The position numbers and the translations under genes were made by a program. Below, in pieces: positions 1 to 6,609 of a DNA stretch of 9,567 nucleotides. Within the stretch, counting starts at the first letter, position 1. Each line of letters opens with the position of its first letter. Below the pieces are notes generated by a model. It searched no databases. It was not told the DNA's origin and saw nothing but the letters and a program-made list of their open reading frames with translations. This DNA is from Candidatus Nanoanaerosalina archaeon (lineage in GTDB: Archaea > Nanohalarchaeota > Nanosalinia > Nanosalinales > Nanoanaerosalinaceae), in NCBI GenBank assembly GCA_022729285.1, contig JALDAI010000025.1, forward strand, positions 1-9,567, given 5' to 3'.

Positions 1-1832
1 AGTACAGACTTTTCTTAGCGCCAGGTAAATCTTTCATCACCGCTTATAAGAGAGATAACCCTGAGAAACCACCAAGGTTTTGTATGACTCTTAGAAAATA
101 TCTTTCAGGCTCCTCTATAACTAAAGTTGTTCAGAGAGGAGTTGACCGTATTTTAGAAATACATACGGAAGATATGAAGCTTGTGGCTGAGCTTTTCGGG
201 AAAGGTAACTTTATACTGGTCAACAAAGAAGAAAACATGATTCTACAAGCATTAGATGCGCAAGAGTGGAGCGACCGAAGGATTTACAGAGGCGAGGAGT
301 ATGTTCCCCCAAGAGTTGGAACTGATCCAAGAGACATAGATTCTTTATCGAACTTTGTCGGTTCAAAGCAGATAGTGAAAGTTTTAGCAGCAGATATAGG
401 TCTTGGAGGAGTTTATGCGGAAGAAGTTCTTGTCAGAGCAGGAGTAGATAAAACTGAGAGATCCGATTCATTGAGCAGCTCCGTTTTACAAAAAGTTTTT
501 TCTGAGATGAACAGTATTGTGGCGCAGATGTCGTCAGGAAACATTAAACCAAGGATATACTACGACGAAAACGGAGACCCGGCTGATGTAACTCCTATAA
601 AGATGTTGAAGTATGAAAGTAAGGATAAAAAGGTTTTCAAAACGTTTTCAGAAGCTCTAGATACCTACTTTACTGAGAGGCAGAAAGCTGAGTACAGAAA
701 GAAGAAAAGAGAGGCTTACAGGAAGAAGAAGCATAAGCTTGAAGGGATGAAAAAACAGCAGGAACAGAAAATAGAAGGTATGAAAAACAGTTTACAGGAT
801 AAAAAAGAGATAGGAGATCTTATCTATAGGAACTATGGAACTGTAGAGTCTATAATAGATACTTTGAAGAGAGCTAGGAAAAATTATTCCGAAGACGAGA
901 TAAGGGAGAAGCTAACAGGGGAGAAAGCTCAAGGCGTCCGTGAAGCCCAGATAATAGAAGATATACGGGACGGTCTTTCAAAGGTTGTTGTAGACCTAGG
1001 AGAGTATAACGCTGTTATAGACGTTGATATGTCTGTCGAAAGAAACGCTGAAAAGTATTACCAGAAGTACAAGAAATCTAAGGAGAAGCTTAAAGGAGCT
1101 AAGAAAGCGCTTAAGGAAACTGTTAAGCAGTTAGAGAGGTTGGAGAAGAACAAGGAAGAGATCGATGTTACCGATGCTTTCAAAAATAAAGAAGAGCGTA
1201 GGAAGCGTAAAAAATGGTATGAAAAGTTCAGATGGTTCGTATCCTCTGACGGATTCTTAGTTGTGGGAGGTATGGACTCCACTTCTAATGAAGTGCTTGT
1301 CAAAAAACATATGGAGAAACACGACAAGTATGTGCACGCAGACTTCGACGGAGCTCCATCAGTAGTTGTTAAGAACCCTGATAAAAAAGAAGTGCCTGAA
1401 ACAACTCTTGAAGAAGCAGCACAATTAGCTATTTCTTACTCAAAGGCTTGGAAAGTAGGTGTAGGTGGAGACGATGCGTACTACGTAGATCCTGAACAAG
1501 TTACTAAAAACCCTGAATCCGGGGAGTTCCTTGCTAAAGGAGCGTTTGTTATCCGAGGGGATAGAAACTACTTGAGAAACGTTAAGGTATCAGCTGCTGT
1601 AGGAGGTTACAAGAGAGAGGACGGAACGGTTCCTATGGGAGGTCCTGTATCAGCGGTATCTGAAAACTGTGTAAACTATGTGGAAGTCGCTCAAGGAAGG
1701 GATAAGAAATCAGATATAGGTAAGAAGATACAGAGGTTCTTGTACGAAAATACAGGGGAGAACATAGATCTTGACAGAGTTATGAGAGCGCTGCCTCCTG
1801 GTAAATGTAAAGTTAAGAAGTATTACTGTTGA
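1..1832 (+). CDS. rqcH: RqcH/NFACT ribosome-quality-control protein, 5' end missing
   Basis: The frame is open from base 3, giving 609 visible residues. The ATG at 84 is internal, because conserved NFACT-N sequence (LAPGKSFITAY, then PPRFCM-LRK) lies upstream of it. About 45-50 N-terminal residues should be missing, judging from the Asp-Arg pair at visible residues 48-49 (GVDRILEI), which matches the D97/R98 pair needed for alanine tailing by Bacillus RqcH. In order come NFACT-N, a helix-hairpin-helix-like stretch at about 129-149 (LGGVYAEEVLVRAGVD), Lys/Glu-rich coiled coil at about 220-265 and 345-400, and NFACT-R (DUF814) at about 404-535 with KWYEKFRWF, GG-D-x3-NE and HADFDGAP. It ends in LPPGK with no NFACT-C domain, as in archaeal members. 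The family binds the obstructed large ribosomal subunit and recruits tRNA-Ala to add C-terminal tails to stalled nascent chains. It acts in the cytosol. It converges with the next gene, 21 nt away. Identification is firm; tailing activity is inferred from the family. Confidence 0.93.
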   Translation, partial: YRLFLAPGKSFITAYKRDNPEKPPRFCMTLRKYLSGSSITKVVQRGVDRILEIHTEDMKLVAELFGKGNFILVNKEENMILQALDAQEWSDRRIYRGEEYVPPRVGTDPRDIDSLSNFVGSKQIVKVLAADIGLGGVYAEEVLVRAGVDKTERSDSLSSSVLQKVFSEMNSIVAQMSSGNIKPRIYYDENGDPADVTPIKMLKYESKDKKVFKTFSEALDTYFTERQKAEYRKKKREAYRKKKHKLEGMKKQQEQKIEGMKNSLQDKKEIGDLIYRNYGTVESIIDTLKRARKNYSEDEIREKLTGEKAQGVREAQIIEDIRDGLSKVVVDLGEYNAVIDVDMSVERNAEKYYQKYKKSKEKLKGAKKALKETVKQLERLEKNKEEIDVTDAFKNKEERRKRKKWYEKFRWFVSSDGFLVVGGMDSTSNEVLVKKHMEKHDKYVHADFDGAPSVVVKNPDKKEVPETTLEEAAQLAISYSKAWKVGVGGDDAYYVDPEQVTKNPESGEFLAKGAFVIRGDRNYLRNVKVSAAVGGYKREDGTVPMGGPVSAVSENCVNYVEVAQGRDKKSDIGKKIQRFLYENTGENIDLDRVMRALPPGKCKVKKYYC

Positions 1833-1862
1833 AAAAAAGAAGGGCAGGAGGAACTACCCTTC
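1832..1862 (-). terminator. Hairpin plus T7 tract ending the C25-like/LTD transcript
   Basis: Read on the minus strand, GAAGGG (1862-1857) can pair with CCCTTC (1844-1839) across a 12-nt loop, followed at once by seven T residues (1838-1832). The upstream arm lies in the last codons of the LTD gene and the T-tract touches the rqcH stop codon. Archaeal termination depends mainly on T-tracts, so the T7 may be the functional part. The short stem and wide loop make the hairpin itself doubtful. No comparable T-tract follows rqcH on the plus strand. Confidence 0.45.
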
Positions 1863-2708
1863 GTAGCTGTACCTGGTGATTTCCTCTCCGTTACCGTTGA
1901 AAAGTTTAGCAGTGTCGCCGTCTTGGGACCAGACATAACCTGAGGTCCAGCAGTGTTCCTCACACTCTTCATAGAGGTCTGCTGATTTCACCGTTACTTT
2001 CTCACCAGGACCGATTTCTCTACCTTCAAATTCGTATGAGTGTCCGCTGCTATCCTCTATAGACCATCCTTCAAGATCTAACGGAATTACTAAGTTGTTT
2101 CTAAAGGTTACTGATTCAGTTGTATAGTTGAGATCGACTATCTCAACATCTTTGTTCATCAAACCGGTGTCAAGTGAAAGCTGTGTGATTTCTTCCATGC
2201 TATCTACAAGTATTGATTTAGCGTCTTCACAGTCCCGTTTCAAAGGCGCTTGGTCCGTTCCTGTAAATTTTTTAGACGTTTCTCCCTTCTCCGTCTTTTT
2301 CTCCATCTCTCCTTCAGGGGAACGGCAATAGGAAACGCTTTTTGAGTTACTAGTTACTCTTTCAAAGTACTTTTCTGGTAAAGTGATTTTCTGAGCTGCT
2401 TCATCCGGTTCTAAAACTGTTTTCGCTGTGTAGCCAGGTTTTTCCAAAGTTAATTTTTCTGACTGACCTTCTTGCACATACTTGAAAGTTCCTTCTTGTG
2501 TCTCAACCTTTTTCTTATAACCGTCAGTGTTCTCTACTTCTTCCACAGTTCTCATACTTTCTTCTGCTATCTCTGTTGGCTGGTCTGTAAGTGTAGCTAC
2601 GGCAGTATCATACTCCTCTGATAGGCTTGTTGAGGCTATAGGGACGGCTACAAGGCTTGCCATTAACGAGGCAAGGATTGCTAAGTTAGATATCTGGATT
2701 GTTACCAC
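1854..2708 (-). CDS. Exported protein with C-terminal lamin-tail domain (LTD)
   Basis: This 284-residue protein has a hydrophobic N-terminus (about residues 8-26, ending VPIAS) that looks like a signal peptide or membrane anchor. A polar, Glu/Lys/Thr-rich middle (about 30-185) matches nothing I recognise. The C-terminal 187-282 region has the LTD pattern: a strand with FRNN, then LDLEGWSIEDSSGHSYEF, GPGEKVTV, and the closing DGDTAKLFNGNGEE. LTDs are immunoglobulin-like folds common at the ends of secreted archaeal and bacterial proteins, often as adhesion or anchoring modules. Cys128, Cys160, Cys249 and Cys253 could form disulfides outside the cell. The chosen start is a GTG only 8 nt after the stop of the large upstream gene, so the two are almost certainly cotranscribed and translationally coupled. 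The start is uncertain: the n-region has no basic residue, and an ATG exists at residue 16 (2663). The specific function is unknown. Confidence 0.8.
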   Translation of the reverse strand: MVTIQISNLAILASLMASLVAVPIASTSLSEEYDTAVATLTDQPTEIAEESMRTVEEVENTDGYKKKVETQEGTFKYVQEGQSEKLTLEKPGYTAKTVLEPDEAAQKITLPEKYFERVTSNSKSVSYCRSPEGEMEKKTEKGETSKKFTGTDQAPLKRDCEDAKSILVDSMEEITQLSLDTGLMNKDVEIVDLNYTTESVTFRNNLVIPLDLEGWSIEDSSGHSYEFEGREIGPGEKVTVKSADLYEECEEHCWTSGYVWSQDGDTAKLFNGNGEEITRYSYEG

Positions 2709-2716
2709 CTCTTTTT

Positions 2717-5700
2717 TTAACCAGATCTCTTAATATCTGTTAAATGAGCTAGTTTTTCCGATTCGTTGTCCAGCACACTTACCTTGTTAATAAAACTGTT
2801 TTTCGGTAAACCTGAACTTTTTTCGTTCCATACGCCTAGCTCCTTAAGCCTGTACCTTATACCGTTTCTAGTAACAACTTTCTCAGTAACTTTTATCGGA
2901 GTAGAAACTCTTTCAGCCACAAAATCTTTAGTTTCAAGTTTTTCAACTTTCTTACCTGGTCTTTCCTTAACCGTTAAAACCCCTCTCTCAGACCTTTTTT
3001 CTGAGTAGATTTTGCTATCTCTAACCTCGTGTATAACAGTGTTATACCTGTTTTTGAACTTCCAATAACCGTTAGAACGTTCTTCCGAATACATTTCAGG
3101 TTTTTCGACGTTGAAAGTAATGTTTTTAGAGCCTTTTTCACCTACAAATTCGACTTCATAACTTCCCTGTTTAAAGAAAGAAAGCGACACCCTGTTTTTA
3201 TCCATAGAAAACGGTTCTAGGAAGGTTTTCTGTATGTGGTTGGGAGAGTTTACCTCCTTTATTTCCAAGTTTTCGAACCGTACTTCTTTAGGTTCTCCGA
3301 CTACAGCTTTTTTCTCTTCTCGGTATACTTCTCCTTCAACTACTTCAGGACCTAAAACCTGGCTGCCTTTGTAAAACACTTTAGCCGTATAATCTCCCCA
3401 TTTATCCGGTATACTGAAAGTAAAACTGTTTTCGCCTTCATCCACTTTAACTTCTTTTTCGTATACTTCTTTCTCCGATCTATTACCAACTTCTACCTTG
3501 ATAGTTCCGTTCTCTTCTTTATCTGAAACAATACTGGGTATAACACTGTTATACTTTGTTTTAGCTCCTAAATCCATAACCTTATCTGTCACAAGCGTAT
3601 ACTCAATACCTTCTACAAGCTCTGTACTGCTTTCAACATTTCTAACAACAGGTACTTTAACAACTATTTTTTCTCTTTCTGGAACTTTCCTAACGGTTTT
3701 ATCCATCTCTTTCTTAGGGAAAGTTGTATCTGTAATATTATCCGCATAACTTAACTCTGTATCTACTGTTTCAGTATCTAAATAACTGTCTAGTATATCT
3801 TTTCCTTCTGGAAGATACTTTGTAAGCTTTTTGAAGTAAATATTCGGTATCTCCTGGTTCTCTAAAACTCCTCCATCGACAACGGTCTTGTTTCCTTTTT
3901 GTTTGTGGTCTAGGCTGATCTCCCATGTATGGTTACACTTGTTAGAACTACAATCTGTCCTGTAGTCTGGTGTTTTTTCTGTAACTGGATCTTTCTGTCT
4001 TTCCGGTGGTCCGTACACTGTAAATGTGGTTAAAGTTTTGTTCCTTCTTGCTTTTGTCCGCCAGTAGGCGTTTAGAAACTTCGCGTTCTCAGGGTCAAAG
4101 GTCCAGCTGTTTTCTTTATACTTGTTGAAAGCTTTTCTAAAAGAGGTTCCTTTGTGGTAGCCGTGTCTCAAAAAGTTTTGAACAAGCTGCTGCGCATAAT
4201 GGTAATGTGTCTCACCTGTAAAACCTAACAAACCTCTTGAACCGTTTCTGAAAGCTTCTTGTTTTATTTCGGAGCCCGGTCTTGCTGAGACGTGTGAAGT
4301 ATCTATTAGGAAGCCGTTGAAATCTTTCGGCTGAAAGTTTTCTGTTCCGTTGTACTGTTCTTCTCCTGAAACAATTTTTTCTAAAACTCTTCCTGTAGCT
4401 TCGTTAGGAAGGTGCCAGTGTGTTTCATTACTTTCGCCAATGTAAATCATTTTTGAAGCATCTGGAACTGTTTTTTCCAATTTTTCTTCGGTTAGAGGCG
4501 GTCTCTGTTTCAGGAAAGCTTTAGCAAGATCTTTTTCTATCTGTTTTACGCTTTCCGGGTTCTCAACTGTTTCTAAAAACTCTTCAAGGTTTTCTTCACT
4601 AAAGCTTATTTTATGCTCTAAACCTGATTTAAGCAACAGAACACCGTCTTCAGCAGTTCCTACCGCGCTTGTAACGGTTGATAAAGGAAGTCTGTCGGAT
4701 AATTTTTCTTCCCCTATAACAGGGTTTTCTTCGTCTTCTAAAATGTTTAAAGCTGTTTCTAATATTTTAGCCATTTTTTTAGGATCTGAAAGGATTTTTT
4801 CCACTATTTCTTGGTGTTCTCTATTCTCTAACCTTTCTTTCACAAAAGTTATGTCGTCTTTCATATCCACGGGATCGGGTAAACCTTTAATCGTTGTTAC
4901 AATACTTCTAAACGATTCTGAGACATCTCTGTAGGAGGTACGGTTCTCTACTAAAAGCGTTGTAGGGATTGTATGGTCTTGTAGTTCTAACTTGTTGTTT
5001 ATACCGTAGGTCAGGCCTCCTCCTAGATTAGCTAAAACTTTCGGCCATGTCTGGTGCATATAACTCGCTGCAACCACTCCTTTCTCTTCTTCTACTTCTT
5101 GCTCCAACATTTTGTAGGCGGTCTGTAAATCAGAAGGTATCCTGCCGTAATTAACGTCTACGAATCCGTCGCCGTCCAGATCTGTAAAAGGTTTCTCTGT
5201 ATAAACTGTTTCGTTGTCCATCTCATCTTTTTCCAGAACTTTCGGCTCCTTCTCTACAGGATCTTCAACAGTTTTTTTAGGTGTTCCAAAGTTTGTTAAA
5301 AACACCTGGTCTGTCAAAGTATCTGAAAGTCTTTTCTCCACTAATTTATCGTACTCTTCTTTCAGCTTACTGTTTATCCCTCTAAAATCTTTTTTTTCTG
5401 AATCTGTAACGATTAAAGAAGCGTTGTGTTTTTTGGAGTACTTCGGTGCTAATGCTGAACTACTGCTCTGAACATCTGCCAAAGTAATATGGTTTTCTCT
5501 AGTATCTAAACCTTTTTTATAGGGTTTAATCAAAGTTTCTTCGAGTTCCGGTGTTTTTGTCAAAGGCTTACCTTTTTCTAATGCGTACTTCGCTGCGAAA
5601 AGCTTTTCTTCTCTGTCCTCTCCGAACTTTACAACTTCATCTTTCTCAGGGAAAAATTTATGTCTTAAAACCTCTAAGGAGGTTTTAACGGTGTCTAAAC

Positions 5701-6493
5701 CTTTATTATCTACTTCTCCTACCTGGAAGATCTTACTGTATTTTTCTTCTAGTTTTTCCGGGGTTGAAACTTTTTCAACGGGTTTAAAATCTGTTCCAAG
5801 GGTTGAAATGAAAAGAGTTTTTTCGAATTCAGGTTCTACAAGTATTATCGAGTTTTCGGGAGCTTCCTCCAACTTTTCAACTGACAACGGCTTGTAATCG
5901 ATTTTTATATCTCTATAACTTTCTAAATCCTGTAAAGAACCGTTTAAAACAATTTCTCGAGGTTCAAAACTTCCTTCCTCGTCCATAAACTTGTTGAAAA
6001 CAAAGCTTTCTTCCAAAAACTTTTCTGATTCTGTTGGAAACTCTTCTCCTGTCTCTTTGTTCGTAACTGTTACTGTACCTCTCCAGTCGTCTGTCTTTGT
6101 AACGTTCACTTTGTAAATTCCTTCGGGCAGGTGGTAGTCTGTGTCTTCGTTAGGAAAATAAAAATCGTCTAAACCTACTTCGTGTCCGCTGTAAATCCTT
6201 AAAACACTTTGGTAGTCGTTAAAGCCTACAAACTTTTTATCGGGAGATTCTTCTAATACAAGCATGGAACCCGGTTTTTCACCTACTTCTAACGTATACT
6301 GTAAACTCTTCCACTCTTCTTTAGGAGGGAGGGAAACTCGTTTAGGAACCTGTTCTAAACTGATCTCTGTTGAGTCAGGGGATTCCCTAAACTCCAAGTT
6401 TTGTCCACAGAGGGCTCTTGTAACAGTGTTTCCTGCTGCAAAGTTTACCAGGGAAAAGGTTATGATCAGGAGGGTTAAAGTTTTTCTTTTCAT
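2717..6493 (-). CDS. Large secreted protein with divergent peptidase C25 (gingipain-like) domain, catalytic residues apparently lost
   Basis: This is a 1258-residue protein. It starts with a clear signal peptide: MKRK, a hydrophobic core at 5-19, and probable cleavage after AAG at about 21. Residues 25-330 are beta-rich and unassigned. Residues 335-795 carry C25/caspase-like landmarks in order: an Ala/Ser-rich helix followed by a strand ending LIVTD (about 336-364), the Asp loop DLDGDG (438-443) plus GRIP (450-453), YIGESNETHW (684-693) where active members have a YxGHGS-type His block, FLIDTSHVSA (728-737) where they carry the nucleophilic Cys, GLLGFTGET (754-762), and a final helix at 777-795. 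A helical stretch of about 220 residues separates GRIP from the His block. The C-terminus has immunoglobulin-like strands (about 996-1042) and no transmembrane anchor. The only cysteines are C29, C848 and C853, all outside the C25-like core, so it cannot be a normal cysteine peptidase. It is first in an operon with the LTD gene. No Shine-Dalgarno precedes the ATG, suggesting a leaderless message. Confidence 0.75.
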   Translation of the reverse strand: MKRKTLTLLIITFSLVNFAAGNTVTRALCGQNLEFRESPDSTEISLEQVPKRVSLPPKEEWKSLQYTLEVGEKPGSMLVLEESPDKKFVGFNDYQSVLRIYSGHEVGLDDFYFPNEDTDYHLPEGIYKVNVTKTDDWRGTVTVTNKETGEEFPTESEKFLEESFVFNKFMDEEGSFEPREIVLNGSLQDLESYRDIKIDYKPLSVEKLEEAPENSIILVEPEFEKTLFISTLGTDFKPVEKVSTPEKLEEKYSKIFQVGEVDNKGLDTVKTSLEVLRHKFFPEKDEVVKFGEDREEKLFAAKYALEKGKPLTKTPELEETLIKPYKKGLDTRENHITLADVQSSSSALAPKYSKKHNASLIVTDSEKKDFRGINSKLKEEYDKLVEKRLSDTLTDQVFLTNFGTPKKTVEDPVEKEPKVLEKDEMDNETVYTEKPFTDLDGDGFVDVNYGRIPSDLQTAYKMLEQEVEEEKGVVAASYMHQTWPKVLANLGGGLTYGINNKLELQDHTIPTTLLVENRTSYRDVSESFRSIVTTIKGLPDPVDMKDDITFVKERLENREHQEIVEKILSDPKKMAKILETALNILEDEENPVIGEEKLSDRLPLSTVTSAVGTAEDGVLLLKSGLEHKISFSEENLEEFLETVENPESVKQIEKDLAKAFLKQRPPLTEEKLEKTVPDASKMIYIGESNETHWHLPNEATGRVLEKIVSGEEQYNGTENFQPKDFNGFLIDTSHVSARPGSEIKQEAFRNGSRGLLGFTGETHYHYAQQLVQNFLRHGYHKGTSFRKAFNKYKENSWTFDPENAKFLNAYWRTKARRNKTLTTFTVYGPPERQKDPVTEKTPDYRTDCSSNKCNHTWEISLDHKQKGNKTVVDGGVLENQEIPNIYFKKLTKYLPEGKDILDSYLDTETVDTELSYADNITDTTFPKKEMDKTVRKVPEREKIVVKVPVVRNVESSTELVEGIEYTLVTDKVMDLGAKTKYNSVIPSIVSDKEENGTIKVEVGNRSEKEVYEKEVKVDEGENSFTFSIPDKWGDYTAKVFYKGSQVLGPEVVEGEVYREEKKAVVGEPKEVRFENLEIKEVNSPNHIQKTFLEPFSMDKNRVSLSFFKQGSYEVEFVGEKGSKNITFNVEKPEMYSEERSNGYWKFKNRYNTVIHEVRDSKIYSEKRSERGVLTVKERPGKKVEKLETKDFVAERVSTPIKVTEKVVTRNGIRYRLKELGVWNEKSSGLPKNSFINKVSVLDNESEKLAHLTDIKRSG

Positions 6494-6494
6494 C

Positions 6495-6522
6495 AGGGTT
6501 AAGGAGTTTCTAAGTTAACCCT
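6495..6522. repeat. Perfect 8-bp inverted repeat AGGGTTAA-N12-TTAACCCT, possible operator
   Basis: AGGGTTAA at 6495-6502 is exactly complementary to TTAACCCT at 6515-6522, with a 12-nt spacer. It starts one base from the ATG of the large minus-strand gene, and its outer arm abuts the TATA-like TTTTTAA. This position, between the likely TATA element and the start, is where a dimeric archaeal repressor would bind to block initiation. If the region were transcribed from further upstream, it could instead form an 8-bp RNA stem hiding the start. The sequence alone cannot separate these roles. Confidence 0.5.
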
Positions 6523-6596
6523 TTTTAACCGTGTAATTTTTTCCACTTGTTGGTAAACTTATTAACTTCTCCGCCCACAATTTTTCTCTATGAGAC

Positions 6597-6602
6597 GGGA
6601 GG
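6597..6602 (+). promoter_or_regulatory. Shine-Dalgarno fixing the TTG start of the GT4 gene
   Basis: GGGAGG followed by a 7-nt spacer precedes the TTG at 6610. This decides the start against an in-frame upstream TTG at 6547, which has no such site and would add 21 residues unlike any GT4 N-terminus. Starting at 6610 gives MKVLFYQPW, the usual first beta strand of the family. Confidence 0.75.
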
Positions 6603-6609
6603 GATCGGT

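Larger units (their letters stand above)
6494..6609. promoter_or_regulatory. Divergent promoter region between the C25-like operon and the GT4 gene
   Basis: These 116 nt separate two divergent starts, so both promoters should lie here. For the minus-strand gene, GGTTAAAAAGGG (6531-6520) sits about 27-38 nt upstream of the ATG. That is the right distance for a TATA-like element driving a leaderless transcript, consistent with the missing ribosome-binding site. For the plus-strand gene, CTTATTAA (6558-6565) would put the start of transcription near 6585-6590, leaving a short leader that includes the Shine-Dalgarno at 6597. Neither box is a perfect archaeal TATA, and no BRE is convincing. Assignment is by position and base composition only. 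Confidence 0.4.

Noticed and set aside
1058..1327. An 89-codon open frame antisense to rqcH
   Set aside because: It is opposite the conserved coiled-coil and NFACT-R coding region and has the Ser/Leu/Phe bias of a complement of Lys/Glu codons.
84..1832. rqcH starting at the ATG at 84
   Set aside because: Conserved NFACT-N residues are encoded in frame upstream back to base 3, so the gene begins left of the window.
2717..6493. Enrichment of N-glycosylation sequons as a sign that the secreted protein is the target of the nearby glycosyltransferases
   Set aside because: The large protein has 16 N-x-S/T sites in 1258 residues, but the cytosolic GT4 protein has 4 in 373, nearly the same density. 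There is no enrichment to explain.
2717..6493. Recurring CTAAAAC words on the plus strand, considered as an interspersed repeat
   Set aside because: On the coding strand most read GTT TTA GA, meaning Val-Leu-Glu or similar with preferred codons. Spacing is irregular and no longer unit is shared, so codon bias explains it.
2766..6518. Several open frames of 60-85 codons on the plus strand opposite the large gene
   Set aside because: They lie entirely antisense to a strongly supported coding sequence, have Ser/Phe-rich compositions expected from complementing Glu/Lys-rich codons, and show no start signals.
6547..6609. N-terminal extension of the first GT4 protein from a TTG at 6547
   Set aside because: The 21 extra residues do not resemble a GT4 N-terminus, and a strong GGGAGG sits at the right distance from the TTG at 6610. 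The stretch also holds the probable promoter.
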